A DNA stretch of 64,000 bases from Phymatolithon calcareum (taxonomy: Eukaryota; Rhodophyta; Florideophyceae; Hapalidiales): contig OZ345382.1 of NCBI GenBank assembly GCA_977006965.1, positions 1,612,001 to 1,676,000 of the forward strand. The letters are read 5' to 3'. Positions 30,185 through 40,950 of this stretch are shown piece after piece. Both the position numbers and the translations under genes were made by a program. The number at the start of each line of letters is the position of its first letter. The stretch's first letter is position 1. Below the pieces are notes generated by a model. That model saw only the letters and a list, made by a program, of their open reading frames with translations, was not told where the DNA came from and searched no databases.

Positions 30185-31480
30185 TTGTAATAGCGAGGTA
30201 GGCTTGAAGACTGCCTGCCTTGACAGATTTTAGAAAGATCTGCGGTTTTATTCGAAACATAAAACCGAAAATTTGGCGACTTTGCTTTCACGGCGTCCAA
30301 CGGTCTAGCTCCCCAGAGAAGGCGAACAGTGTCGCGCTTCTCCTTACTAGAGTTCCCGGACACCGTCCTGTAACTCTTAGGAACCTCCTCCCGGACAAGC
30401 ACCGCTTGCCGGAGAACCGGATTGCCGTAGTTGTAGCCGTGCGATAGCTTCACTACTACTACAAAAGACTATGAAGGGTGGGTGGGTGGTCAACAAAAAA
30501 CGCAGGCTGTCAACTCGAAAGCTCACCTGTCAACCTTCCGCCGAGAAATCATATATACGAGTCCTTGTGGGAAAAGGACAGCCGGTGTACCAAAGAGCTC
30601 CTTACGCTGTTCGCTGCCTTACGCGCGGTTCACGTCTCGGTTCAGGCACGTTCCGAAGTGCGTGCTTCCGTGTGAACGCGTCTGCAAGCTTGCGATGCGT
30701 ATGCTGGAGATCAAGGTTTCTTCAGCGTCCTGCTTGATATAGGGATTTCGATCGGCGAGGCTCGGACTCTGGAGCAGTTGCTGACGACTGTGCGCGCCGG
30801 TGAGACTGTCGCGCAAGATTTCGCCTCTGCGCTGCCTGGCGCCGCGTTTTCAACCGCCGCCGGGTGTGCGCGCCTGTGAATGTGACGCACAGAGTCTCGG
30901 CCTGTTGCAGCGCGGCGCCGCGTGGCGCAACCCGATGAGAGGGTCGCATGGAAAGCGTCCGGAAGACGTCCTTGGCCCGGTCGTTACGCGCCTAACGGTT
31001 CTTCCAGGTGGCCACCGGTTGTGGCGCCCAGGCGCTGTTGGGCGACTTAGGTTGGCGTGGGAGCGTCTTAGCGCGTGTCGACTTCTCGGATGTCGCTGGT
31101 TGCGGCTCGAGACGGTGTCGAATTAATTGGCTCGGCACGGGAATACTTCGTGCGGCGCCGCTCCTCGACTGTCACTGGTTGCGGCTCCAAGACAGTCTTT
31201 GGTGATGCTGATCAACGCCCGAATGTCATCGCGCGTGGTCGCTTTCCGGCTGCCATCGGATGTGGCGCCGAGACATAACAAAGGGTATCGATCCATGCGG
31301 GTCATCGGCGGTAGCTGTCTTGTAGGGGCGTGTATGCCATCATCGGTGGTCTGCACGCGGTGTATGATCTCAAGAGGTAGGTGATGGCAGGATTGAGGTG
31401 GGCAAATCTGAGAAGATTGCCATACTTCCGTACCGTCTCTGACCTTGCTGCTCTGACAAAGGGTGTTCTTCGAAAAGGGT
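30185..31480. mobile_element. 1.3-kb insertion inside a T retroposon, with ~80-bp GC-rich repeats
   Basis: The boundaries are defined by alignment of the two T halves to the intact copy. The insert has no clear target duplication or terminal inverted repeat. Its middle (about 30600-31285) is much more GC-rich than the surroundings and carries a degenerate repeat of period 80 bp: the word TTGTGGC/TTGCGGC recurs at about 31020, 31100, 31180 and 31260. A short frame (30695-30877) with LLDIGISIGEARTLEQLLTT looks protein-like. It could be a captured gene fragment or an unknown mobile element. Confidence 0.5.
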
Positions 31481-31730
31481 AGTCCCTGTATTAGGGACCA
31501 GACGATATACTAGAATGAGCAAGTTACGAAAAGCTGCTCCTGTACAGTCTTAGGAGTGTTAATGAGGGCTTTCAAATAATGAACTAAACAGTTGCAAAAA
31601 AATGATGTCCAGCGACCATTCGTCCAGTCATGAACACTGTTCCAGGACTGAGCGTAGAAAAGAGTGGATACCATACAGTAGCCGAAGAGTGGAGTCGAAG
31701 TCTCATCGCGAGCTTGGCGTCGATTTGTAG

Positions 31731-32358
31731 CCAGGCATTGGGAGCAACATGTTTCACTTTATTGGAGCGTGTAGTAATAGAGTTCCATTATGTTGCAATA
31801 GTTTGCGGGCAGAACCATTATGTTGCAACAGATTGACAACGGCCATTAGTAATGCAATAGTGTTGGTTGGTAATGGGGAGTCATTAGACATCTACGGCAA
31901 GTCTAAGAGAATTTGCTGCTCGGCATCTTCACTTAGGCGTTCAACAGTTCGGGGGCTGTCCTTGTTTGACATTGCAGTCACGACTGTACCTACGTCCCAA
32001 TAGTGCACGGTATCGTCGTTCTTCTTCATAAGCGCCTTGACAACAGACTGCGGTTTAGGCTTCGGTACCATTCTTGGAACGGACAGAATCGTCGCAGTAG
32101 CGTGGTAGGGAGTCGTCGTTCTGTTCACAGATAGACACCAATTTGACGATGGGAGAAAAGATGGTCGGGTAGACTTCACAAATACCTCTACGTAATAGTC
32201 GTACTCAGCTAGGATGATCTTCATTTTACAGTCAATATATGCTTCATAGTCGGTCACGAAACATTACGTATTGCAATACCACGAACAGAACCATTACTGT
32301 TGCATTACCAACATGTTGCATTATATTGCATTAACAGTATGTTGCTCCCAATGCCTGG
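31731..32358. mobile_element. 628-bp element with 20-bp terminal inverted repeats
   Basis: CCAGGCATTGGGAGCAACAT at 31731-31750 is repeated exactly in inverse at 32339-32358. Subterminal words AACCATTATGTTGCAACAG (two at the left, diverged inverted copies at the right) resemble transposase-binding repeats. A 110-codon minus-strand frame fills the middle. No convincing target duplication was found, so the superfamily is unassigned. Confidence 0.6.
31892..32224 (-). CDS. Hypothetical protein inside the 628-bp TIR element
   Basis: 110 residues from ATG at 32224 (MKIILAEYDYYVEVFVK) to a stop at 31892, ending DAEQQILLDLP. The composition looks like a real soluble protein: mixed alpha/beta start, a proline/lysine-rich middle and an acidic end. 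No domain recognised, and it is too short to be a full transposase. It may be an accessory protein or a fragment of a captured gene. Confidence 0.3.
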   Translation of the reverse strand: MKIILAEYDYYVEVFVKSTRPSFLPSSNWCLSVNRTTTPYHATATILSVPRMVPKPKPQSVVKALMKKNDDTVHYWDVGTVVTAMSNKDSPRTVERLSEDAEQQILLDLP

Positions 32359-32529
32359 TTTTAGCTGCCTTAGATCGCCAAAACAGGACCTAGCCAGAGT
32401 AGCACGGTGTTTAAACGGGGCTTGACTACGATGAGTACTCTGAGAGAAAAAACTCTATGATCTAGTGAGAAGGGCGAAAATGTAGAGGAGATACATTTGT
32501 TGGGTTGTGAGCGAATGTGGTGAACTTAA

Positions 32530-32690
32530 GTTTTTTTATAATTCAAATTAAAAAAGTCCCACAGACTTTCGAAGATTTGGGAACAGCTCTCTCAGATACT
32601 ACCTACCTTTGTGCACGAGAATGGCGGACAGGAAAACTTTGGATTCAAAGTAATCCTATCTCAGCCCTGTACGGGGGGTAAACTTAAGTG
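32530..32690 (-). mobile_element. R1 retroposon 3' end, copy d
   Basis: Plus-strand words CCCACAGACTTTCGAAGATT and GATTCAAAGTAATCCTATCT match the 8.4 and 62.5 kb copies. The poly(A) signal and stem are mutated, so this is an old copy. Confidence 0.55.
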
Positions 32691-33473
32691 TGATTCGCTT
32701 AAGCAGTTATGTGCCCAATAGCAGGTTTCCATTTCTCAACAATGCAGACTCATTGAGGTGCATTAGAATTTTAACGAAAATTAATGCTCAGTTTCTGCTC
32801 ACCGAAGCGTGGGAGCTATTTTAGATAGTGCCATGAGCACGACAAAGTACGTCAAGGAGCGAGCAGAAACTGTACCAGTGAGTGTGACTTTGTCGAGCTC
32901 TTTGGTTGAATGCTTGTAAGAATTCAACAACTGCATACGATTCGGTCGTGCAAGCAAATGGAAGAGACGAGTTTGACAAGAAGTACTTCTCCGAGCGATC
33001 ACCTTTTGATGTTAAAACCGGTTGCTCGCACAGCCTTCTCTGTCGAATTCCGTCCATCACGGATAAGCTAAGAGATGTATTTTTTCTGTACCTTCTAATG
33101 GGGGCTAGGAGCGTTTCGAGAACCTATATTGCTACGAATCAACTCTTCCTTTCGCGAAATGGATGGCGACTCGTTCGTGTAGGTTTGGACGGAACGTGTT
33201 CAAAAAAATTAATTCTCGTGTCGGGCTGACACGTTCAACCAGCATTTGGGTTACAAGCCGTCGCTCGTCCATTCGAAGAACCTATCCAATCCACGCCACT
33301 ACCATCCCATTCTCTATCTTATAATACCACGTCAATCGTGGTTATTGCGACCCGTCAGCAATTTGTCTTCAATACATACAGTGTGTACACACAAATAATG
33401 CCTAATCCCCACTTTTACATTGAATCAAACAACCCCCTACTATACAAACCGCCCACACCCTACCCACACCCCC
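32691..33473. other. No gene seen
   Basis: Short frames only. Directly 3' of the TPR-like gene (33370-33473) the plus strand is C-rich. Confidence 0.35.
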
Positions 33474-34274
33474 TCACCTCGGCATTCCCCACGGCATAGC
33501 GCCCAACAAAAACGCTGCCCCCCCTGCCGCAATGCCCGCCACAACCATCCAAGAATTCCCCTCCTCCCCATCCCACTTCCTCCTCCCCCTCTCATTCTGC
33601 ATATACCATTCCAACGAATACTTCTCCGGAATCCTACACCTCTCCTTCATCCTCCTCTCCAATCCCGCGGCCACAAGTCTCCGTCTCCCCTCCCCCCGAA
33701 ACTCATCCTCAATTTCCGGCACCTCCACAAAGCACTCCTTCCCCAGCTCCAACCTCGGCGCCGTAACAATAAACAGCAGCTCACTCGCCGTCCTCGCAAC
33801 CTCCGCATCAGCATGCCCAAGCAGCGCCTCAAGCGTCTGCACCGCGTCCGCGCGCCGTCCTGCCGCATCAAGCGCCTGCGCCAGCCAGAGTGCGAGGCGA
33901 CCGCCGCGCGCACCGGCCGCACCCGCAGCCGTGACCGCGGCGTCGAAGTGCGGCACGGACGTCTGATACTGCCCGCGGTTGAAGGCGTCCATGCCGAGCG
34001 CGAACTCCTCGCAGCCCGGACCGGACAGTTCGGGCGGGGAGAAGGCGGATTGGGAAGTGGAGGACGGGGATACTTTCTGCTGGGCGGAACGAGTGGCGCT
34101 GCGGAGAAGACGTGCGCGTACTTTGGATAGATATTCGCGATCAATGGAGGAAAGCTCCGCCATGCGCGGAGGGCCTACCGGCCTTGCCGGCGTGATGGCG
34201 AGGTTGACATGCGGTGGTGTGCGCAATCGTGCGCCGAAAAAGTCGCAGGCGAAAAGTGGGAGAGAAATTACCAT
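33474..34274 (-). CDS. TPR-like protein with C-terminal membrane anchor, probably plastid
   Basis: 266 residues from the ATG at 34274; 55 further upstream codons are open but run into the divergent gene's promoter. The leader (MVISLPLFACDFFGARLRTPP) is hydroxylated/basic with Phe near the start, fitting a red algal plastid transit peptide. Residues about 95-180 form TPR-like helix pairs (FALGMDAFNRGQYQTSVPHF, then LALWLAQALDAAGRRADAV). A conserved-looking stretch EKYSLEWYMQNERGRRKW leads to one membrane segment (SWMVVAGIAAGGAAFLLGAM) at the C-terminus. Plausibly a thylakoid or envelope assembly factor; the exact role is unknown. Divergent from the DNL zinc-finger gene, about 300 bp between starts. 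Confidence 0.65.
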   Translation of the reverse strand: MVISLPLFACDFFGARLRTPPHVNLAITPARPVGPPRMAELSSIDREYLSKVRARLLRSATRSAQQKVSPSSTSQSAFSPPELSGPGCEEFALGMDAFNRGQYQTSVPHFDAAVTAAGAAGARGGRLALWLAQALDAAGRRADAVQTLEALLGHADAEVARTASELLFIVTAPRLELGKECFVEVPEIEDEFRGEGRRRLVAAGLERRMKERCRIPEKYSLEWYMQNERGRRKWDGEEGNSWMVVAGIAAGGAAFLLGAMPWGMPR

Positions 34275-34582
34275 TTGTGAAACACGGATGTCGAACGTAG
34301 TCGGTCGGTGGAGGCAGTAAGTACGTGCGTGATGGTCGCATCTGTGCAGTGGTAAAAAATCTGTTGTGGAAAATCTGCGAAAACACAGATACACTGTGCT
34401 GCGTATTCCATTGGTCGTTGTACAAAATGTACTACCCAATCGTACATACCGCTACTAGTAGTTCAGATTTTTACGCCGCCAGCTTGCAATCGAGCCGCGG
34501 GTATCATATGTATCATAGGCCAAATCTTCAATCCGCGATCTTCAATCCGCGATCCACACACGAGCGCTCAACTTGTCGCGCA

Positions 34583-35121
34583 ATGCTGCTCCGCCCTGCA
34601 TTGCGCGCCCTGTCGCGGCGTCCGCGGCTGTTGACAGAGTATGCATTACGCCGTTCTGCACCGCCTCTCCGCGCCGTGGCACCATGCACGGATATCGATT
34701 TCGCACGCACAGTGTGCACAAAAGCTGGATCGGACGGGGAGACGGCAGCGAAAATGCACATGATGTTCACGTGCGGCAAGTGTGACACACGCGCTTTGAA
34801 ATCGTTCTCGAAGAAGAGCTATCTTACCGGCGTTGTCATCGCCACTTGTCCTGGATGCGAGGCGAGGCATCTTGTTGCGGATAACTTGGTAGGTTTGTCA
34901 CTCTCACGCGATGTGCTGACGGTTTACTGACGGACGTGCAGGGTTGGTTTGGAGAGGAGAGGAATATCGAGGAGATTTTGGCGAAGAAGGGGGTGCATGT
35001 CCCCGTCATCGACGGGACCGGCGAGTACGCACCGCCGGACGGGACCGACGCGGAAGGTATGGATGCGAGGTCCGGGATGCATGTGTGCGCGGGGGATGAT
35101 GCGCGGGCGAAGGAGAGATGA
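34583..35121 (+). CDS. DNL-type zinc-finger protein (Tim15/HEP family), two exons
   Basis: Exons 34583-34888 and 34942-35121 join across a 53-nt GT-AG intron (GTAGGT...GTGCAG) into 161 residues. The zinc site is C64-x2-C67 (TCGKCDTR) and C89-x2-C92 (CPGCEARH), followed by the family signature D100-N101-L102 and GWFGEE. The intron falls exactly after the DNL triplet. An Arg/Leu-rich leader (MLLRPALRALSRRPRLL) points to the mitochondrion. Tim15/Zim17/HEP proteins keep organellar HSP70 soluble and support protein import. A Gly/Asp-rich tail follows the domain. Intact. Confidence 0.88.
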
Positions 35122-35433
35122 GATGAGCATGGATGTGAGCGCTGCGAGCGAATTGGATGCGCAGTACTAAGGATGGGTATGCAGTGTTGCGGGCCAAATC
35201 GGTCGGGAAATTTTACAAGCAATGTCGCGGTATCGGTGAACCTTGCCCTCACAGGATGCGAGCGAGCTTTATTTTAGTCCTCGCCCCGCTCTCAGAGTAA
35301 ATTGCAAACGTGTAAGTAACAATTTCGGGTACCGTTCTGGTTTGGCGCGGCTTGTTGAACCGGTACTACCCTCGACGATGATTCCACAACAATGCATTAC
35401 ACGCAGCTCAACCACAGCGCTGACACTGTGGCG

Positions 35434-35462
35434 TGGGTGGGTGGGTGGGTGGGTGGGTGGGT
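35434..35462 (+). repeat. (TGGG)7 tract, potential G-quadruplex
   Basis: Seven uninterrupted TGGG units on the plus strand, about 310 bp downstream of the DNL gene stop. Seven GGG runs with single-nt loops would fold into a very stable parallel G-quadruplex. It is internal and short, so not a telomere. Confidence 0.9.
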
Positions 35463-36013
35463 TCTTTTCTGACTTGCAATTTTATTGCGTACGACATACC
35501 GTCACGATGCATGATGCTCGAAAATAGCACACTTTTTCAAGTAGAAACCCTCTCCATTTCTTGGTTCGGTACTGTAGCTCTAGTTTGCACTGAATTGAAT
35601 TGCCTCCATCATACAATGATATAGTACTGTAGTGTCGCGAGTAATTGAAGTACGATGAGCACCTTGCGCGAGTAGATCCTCTTCTTTCTGAACGATACTC
35701 GGTTCCTGGCAACAATCAAAAATAGTGCGGACATTTCGAAAGACAGCGGCTGAGCGGAGCCGTGCAGGATTTGACTCGTCGGAAATTGTATTGTATTGTA
35801 TTGTGTCAGAGAGAACCGAACCGAATTATACTTGTGCACGACGGGAGATACAATGTTCTGACCACATATCTGATCTTCGATCAGACTGAACTGAAACATA
35901 TGCTGCTGCATGGTCGCATCCAGAGCGCAATGCACTGCTTCGTCCTTCCAAGTACTGACTGACAGATTCGTCTCGTGCAGTGCTAGAGGTTGCCGAATCG
36001 GTTTGCTAAATAG

Positions 36014-36036
36014 TGTGTGTGTGTGTGTGTGTGTGC
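36014..36036 (+). repeat. (GT)n microsatellite
   Basis: About eleven GT units followed by GCATG. Ordinary dinucleotide repeat. Confidence 0.9.
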
Positions 36037-36262
36037 ATGTTATTGTGATGTTTCACGTCGACCTCTCCGCACTTGCATTACATCCCTGTCACACTGTCTT
36101 GCAGAGCCACGATACCCGTTTCGTCCAATCCGTCATCCGGTCATTGGCAACCGCTCGGTCAGTCGCATGAATTCCCAAAAATAATTATTTACCTGTGCAA
36201 CTCTCGATCGCAACATTCCCCAGTCCAGTCCCCCATAAACATCACAATGACTGCCTCAAGCA

Positions 36263-39238
36263 CTATTTCCCACCCTCAACCGCGACGTCGACCGAAGCAG
36301 CCACATCACTTCCCTCCGGCACCAACCCCGCGTCTCGCCTCCCCGTCTTTGCCTTAATACGTTCCAACTGTTTCGCAAGCGACTCCCGTTCACGCGTCAC
36401 CTTTCGCAATTCCTTCACTGCCGATTCTCTAGCGTTATTTGCCTCTCGCACACTATCCCTCTCTCGTTTCTCCACGCCCTGTACTGCAGCCTTCGTCTCC
36501 TCTCTGACGGCAGCCAGGCGTGCGTCGGCTTCTTTCATTGCCGTCTGTACCTTTGTCTGTGCGTCCTTCTTCAATTGATCAACTTTCTGACTGAATGTTT
36601 TCTCAGACTGTGCTACCATTTCCTCACTTTCTCTTCTCGCTGCTGCCAACTCCTTCTCGGCGCTTGCTTTCAATGTTCCGATTTCACGCTCCGATTGTAC
36701 GTTTGCCTTTGCGAGCATCTTCTCGGCATCTTCTTTCGTGACACGCAGTGCGTTCTCCGCTTCTGCTCGTGCTGATTCTGCGGCGGATACTTTCTTGTTC
36801 AGTTGTGCTGTCAGTCGCGTCACTTCCTCTTCACGTTCGCGCCTCGCTGCAATTGCGTCCTTCTCCGCTGTTGCTTGCACTGCACGAATTTCCTTTTCCA
36901 TCTGCTCATTCACCTTTGCAATCATCTTCTCCGCATCCTCCTTCGCCACACGCAGTGAAGTCCGCGCCTCTTCCACCTTCGCCTCCGCATCTGCCACCTT
37001 CCTCTTCATCTCCTCAGTCACACGAGCCACTTCCGCATCCCGTTCCACCATCACCTCCCTCCGCACATCCGCCACCCTCACATCAGCCTCCCTCATCGTC
37101 TGCTCCTTCACCGCGACCATCTCCCTCGCCGTCACATCAGCCGCCCTCGCAACCCGCTCTGCCTCCATCTGTGCATCTCTTGCAACAACAATCTGTCTCG
37201 ACAGTGTCTCCACCGCCATCTCCATATCCGCCATCTTCACCTCCGCCTCCCTCGTGCGCACCTCAAGTGCCTCCCGGTCCGGCACCGCGGCAATTTCCGC
37301 CTGCGCGTCCTGCAATTCGAGCAAGAGTGCATTCCGCTCCTCCTTTGCGCCATTCAGCGCGTCGCGCATTGCCGCAGACTGCACGGCGAATTCCGCACGC
37401 TCGTCGAGAAGTCTTGCACGCGCTGCATCGCGCTCAGACTCTGCGTCCGCCTCTGCTGCGGCGAGGTTTTGCACGCGAGTGCGAGTTGCGGCAAGTTGCG
37501 CGCGAATAGAGGCGTTCTCATCGGTTAGCACGATGTTTATACCGGCTCGCGCAAACTCGGCCCCGCTACCGGCCTCGAGGAGGGTTACAGACTCGAAGCC
37601 GAATTGTCGCGCACTTTGCAATGCTGATTGGGCGAGTGAACGTTGCTCTGCTTCTGACAGTCGTGCGAAACTGGGTGTCAGTTCGATGACCACTGTCGGA
37701 GTGGCCGCGAGACTGTCGAATGAGGCGGAGGAGATAAGGCCCGATTTTGCACCGAAGGATCGCTCTACGGAGGAACGCACAAGTGCAGGCGTTGACTGTG
37801 CCGGTGTGAGATTCTCAGGTGTTGGGACGGGCTTGGGAGTGGGGGATGGTGCGACTTGCACAGCCGCTGGAGCAGCTTCCTTCGCGGCGGGTGCGGGCGT
37901 CGTGCTCTTCAGTGTATCGGGAACTGGTTCGACGTTTGGAAAGATTTTCTCCTCCGTGCGCGCTCTCTTTTCCAACAATTTCTGTGCTGCCGGACTTCTC
38001 TCCAGTGACGGTGTCGCTGTCTTCTCTGCGCGTTCAAGCTTGCGCTGCAGAGTGGCTGTCTCGCTGTCCAGTTCCTTGCGTGCAACCATCTGCTGCTTTT
38101 GAGACCCACCGGAGAAGAGGGCCGGCAGCAGTACAACGGCCGCAACGAGGGCCACGATGGAGGAGGCAAGCGCCTTCGAATCCACCTCCTTGGCCTCCGG
38201 CGGAAGCACTCGTTCGCGCAAGAGAGGAACTGCCTTATGATCCCATTGTGCAGCAAGAGCACCGGAGAGAGAGCGGAAGGCGGTGGCAGCAGTGCGTGTG
38301 AGTCGCTTTTTCGCGGCGTCGGGGGCTTTGGGATCTTGGTCCGATTTTGTAGGAGGGTCTGCTGCCAACGCTGCGTCGATTCGAGTCTCTAGTGCTGAGC
38401 GGGCGCGTTTGCCGAGGTTGATGACGCCTGTTTTGTCACCGAGGAAGGATAGCGTTGACTGAGCTTGAAGAAAGATTTTTTCCCGCCCTTCACGTGCAAC
38501 TATTGTCTGCTTTTCAGTATCCCTGTCCAATTTTTCCTTCTTCTTTGCCGCTTCTTCTATTTTTTCGGGGGTTATTTTCACAGGTGTTGCTTCCTGTTTC
38601 ACTTCGTCCTTGACTCCGCTTACTTTTGTCTGCTTTTCAATCTCTCTGTCCAATGTTTCCTTCTTCTTCTCCGCTTCTTCTATTTGTTCCGGCGACACTT
38701 TCACAGGTGTTGCTTCCTGTTTCACTTCGTCCTTGACTCCGCTCTTCTTCTTCCCTTTTTTCTCAACTGTGGGCGAAAACTTTTTATTAGATACTGCATT
38801 CGCCTTCTTAACAACTTCCTTCAACTCGTTCTTCTCAGTCTTCGCCTTTGCATACTCTTTGACGGCGTCTGCTTCCTTGTCCAGTTCCTCTTTTACGGTC
38901 CCCTTCGACACTTCAACAACTTCCTCCACGACATCCGCGCTCGCGCCCTCTCCTGACACTGCTTGCGCATCAGCGACAACAGGGTCCTGTACAACATCCG
39001 CCTGTTCCCCGGCATTCTTACCACCAGGAATTTCAGGGGCAAAGGCGTCAGACGGCGAAGAAGCATTCGCTCGCGCAGCCTGTGCGCCAGTGTCTGCTGA
39101 CTCTGCAAACTCAGACGGCGGAACACGACTGGAAGGTGGGCGCGCGGTTGCAGAGACGGAGCGCCGGGCGCGCGAGTCCAATGCACCAGCGATGACCGGA
39201 CGGCGCGGAAGCGCAAGCGGCGGCACGAAGGCGTGCAT
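36263..39238 (-). CDS. Long coiled-coil membrane protein, plastid-type leader
   Basis: 991 residues from the ATG at 39238. The N-terminus MHAFVPPLALPRRP has the Phe-containing, Pro/Arg-rich form of red algal plastid transit peptides. Residues about 60-330 are charged and include an exact-length tandem repeat of 41 residues (VKDEVKQEATPVK, then EKKKETLDREIEKQT), visible as a 123-bp DNA repeat at about 38581 and 38704. One membrane segment (LASSIVALVAAVVLLPALF, about 357-378) follows. Residues about 570-965 are a long heptad coiled coil with internal repeats (KEDAEKMLAKANVQ and variants). It is probably a structural or tethering protein of a plastid membrane. No enzyme domain. Intronless and intact. 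Confidence 0.7.
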   Translation of the reverse strand: MHAFVPPLALPRRPVIAGALDSRARRSVSATARPPSSRVPPSEFAESADTGAQAARANASSPSDAFAPEIPGGKNAGEQADVVQDPVVADAQAVSGEGASADVVEEVVEVSKGTVKEELDKEADAVKEYAKAKTEKNELKEVVKKANAVSNKKFSPTVEKKGKKKSGVKDEVKQEATPVKVSPEQIEEAEKKKETLDREIEKQTKVSGVKDEVKQEATPVKITPEKIEEAAKKKEKLDRDTEKQTIVAREGREKIFLQAQSTLSFLGDKTGVINLGKRARSALETRIDAALAADPPTKSDQDPKAPDAAKKRLTRTAATAFRSLSGALAAQWDHKAVPLLRERVLPPEAKEVDSKALASSIVALVAAVVLLPALFSGGSQKQQMVARKELDSETATLQRKLERAEKTATPSLERSPAAQKLLEKRARTEEKIFPNVEPVPDTLKSTTPAPAAKEAAPAAVQVAPSPTPKPVPTPENLTPAQSTPALVRSSVERSFGAKSGLISSASFDSLAATPTVVIELTPSFARLSEAEQRSLAQSALQSARQFGFESVTLLEAGSGAEFARAGINIVLTDENASIRAQLAATRTRVQNLAAAEADAESERDAARARLLDERAEFAVQSAAMRDALNGAKEERNALLLELQDAQAEIAAVPDREALEVRTREAEVKMADMEMAVETLSRQIVVARDAQMEAERVARAADVTAREMVAVKEQTMREADVRVADVRREVMVERDAEVARVTEEMKRKVADAEAKVEEARTSLRVAKEDAEKMIAKVNEQMEKEIRAVQATAEKDAIAARREREEEVTRLTAQLNKKVSAAESARAEAENALRVTKEDAEKMLAKANVQSEREIGTLKASAEKELAAARRESEEMVAQSEKTFSQKVDQLKKDAQTKVQTAMKEADARLAAVREETKAAVQGVEKRERDSVREANNARESAVKELRKVTRERESLAKQLERIKAKTGRRDAGLVPEGSDVAASVDVAVEGGK

Positions 39239-40950
39239 TACGAGCGTTTCTTCCTTATGCACGGGAGATGCGCCCTGAGCAAGCCCTGCCAAAGTCAGGG
39301 CAGGTGACGAAGTCCTTGCAAAAGGAAACGGCCGTCATAAACCTGCGCTGAATTGGAGGGGTATGGCGGAATGAGCGCATTGGGTGCAAGCGGGGAGCAG
39401 GGAGGTCCGACGCCACATGGCTGATGGGGATTGGGCGATCGGAACGGGATTCATAGTGAGATCGCGTCTCTACTATTGTGACCAATCATGACGCACGGAG
39501 CGTATGGCAGCAATTTGGAGAGATTGCAAAGAGGAACACAAATGCTACTCAGAAGTGAGCATCGTGGCCGACTAACTTGTGGGACAGGAAATATACTTTG
39601 GAGTTCTAATATCTTAGAATTATTTTAGATTTTCCTATCCTGTAATGCACGCACCCGCGCAGAGGCAGAGAAGGTACTCGGGAAGCAATGAGTTGCTCCA
39701 CCAAACTCCAAGTTGCGGGCCAGAGACTGGCTTGGACACATTCTAATGCATCATAGAAGCACCTAACCACCAAGGTATTGTGCCACGAAGTCAGCAGAGA
39801 GCTCATCCGGCAAGATTTTGGCGACCTAAGAGCTAAAAGAGAAAGTTGTTGACAAAGGAAGCTGCTCCCAATTTGCGGAACGGGATGCTGCTAATTGACA
39901 GGAGTGTATAGCGATGTGCTAATATCGGCATTTCTCTTGACGGATGGATGGATGTGAGTTTACTTCAAGCTCTCGTTGTCTACTTACCACCTGAGAGGTT
40001 TATAAAAGCGCTAAAATTTTTTGCCTACATTTCTACTTCGTGTTCTCGGGGTAGGTCTCCTGGATTGCGTCGACGGCGCTTTGACATCTTGTTTCTTCTT
40101 GCTATGAGAGGGATTATTAGACATGATACTAGACATCTCGCTTAGCGCGTGATCGATGGCACATTCTTCTGATCTCTTCTTCTCTTGATGGTGTATGGGA
40201 AGCCATGGAATAGCCAGTAGGTGCACAGGACCCTGTACTTTGCTTTCTTGAGACGGAGGAAGGGTGGGAGTTTGTTCCGTATTTGAAGGGGAGGGTGCAT
40301 GCCTTCGCTGCCAAGCGATAGTGCCGGCAGACGTTTCCACTCATCTCTTGCCACTTCCAGGGTTATTTTCCTTGCGTTAGTTTGGGCATCGACATTTCTT
40401 GGGAACGATTCCGTCGTATTGCATAGGAGAGATTAAATTTATGGAGTACGTCGTTGGACTCGTTAACTATAGGCAGGCGTTTTTGGCCTTTGGGAAGTCA
40501 TTCATAAATATGTTCCGCCAGCGAAACTTGAATATAATACTGTGGTACGCCGCCGTTTGAAGAGTTATACAGGCCTGGCGATCTCCTGAAAGACACGCTA
40601 GGGCCAAGACTGACAGAAAAATGCATATTGTCGACGGGCGCCAGATACACGTCCCCTGCAGCGGACTGATTTTCTTGTTAGCCGATGAAATCTAGACAGA
40701 ACGAAGAAACTTATCTAATATAAGAAGCCACGCAATCCAGACCACAATGGCTATTTAAGCCACAGAAGCCGCAAAGAACAAATCCATTGAATAGACTCCA
40801 CCATTCAGATACTATACATTGAGCAGCCCCCAACGAAGGGAAAACTGGGATCACGGACGCTCGCGTTACAAGACGAGCCTTTTTTTCGGTAAACTAGGCC
40901 TCTACCCCAGGAAGCTGGTATTTTCCAAGGCACTCATGGAGAGCATTCAT
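39239..40950. other. No gene seen; LINE fragment at about 39625-39700
   Basis: At 39625-39700 the words CCTGTAATGCACGCAC and GAGGCAGAGAAGG match the LINE end at 59.23-59.32 kb. The rest is AT-rich sequence without supported genes. Confidence 0.35.

Larger units (their letters stand above)
29625..31606 (+). mobile_element. T retroposon, long copy, split by a 1.3-kb insertion
   Basis: The body (29625-30184) encodes a decayed protein; the 3' end (31481-31606) resumes exactly where the first part stops (AACGACGA, then GTCCCTGTATTAGGG), as the uninterrupted copy at 58.8 kb shows. The 3' end has the stem GAAAAGCTGCTC (31528-31539) with GAGGGCTTTC (31564-31573), one bulged G, an AAATAA signal and an A7 tail (31598-31604). 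ATGATGTC occurs at both 29626 and 31603; it may be a short target duplication or chance. Confidence 0.65.
35122..36262. other. Intergenic region with simple repeats
   Basis: No gene seen. It contains the (TGGG)7 tract at 35434-35462 and a (GT)n tract at 36014-36036. Confidence 0.4.

Noticed and set aside
33420-34130. A 236-codon Pro/His/Arg-rich plus-strand frame
   Set aside because: It is antisense of the TPR-like gene and has no domain-like content.
36738-38102. A 454-codon plus-strand open frame, and others at 38610-39278 and 37819-38301
   Set aside because: They are antisense to the coiled-coil gene; the Ser/Ala/Thr-rich composition is the mirror of its Glu/Ala/Lys codons.
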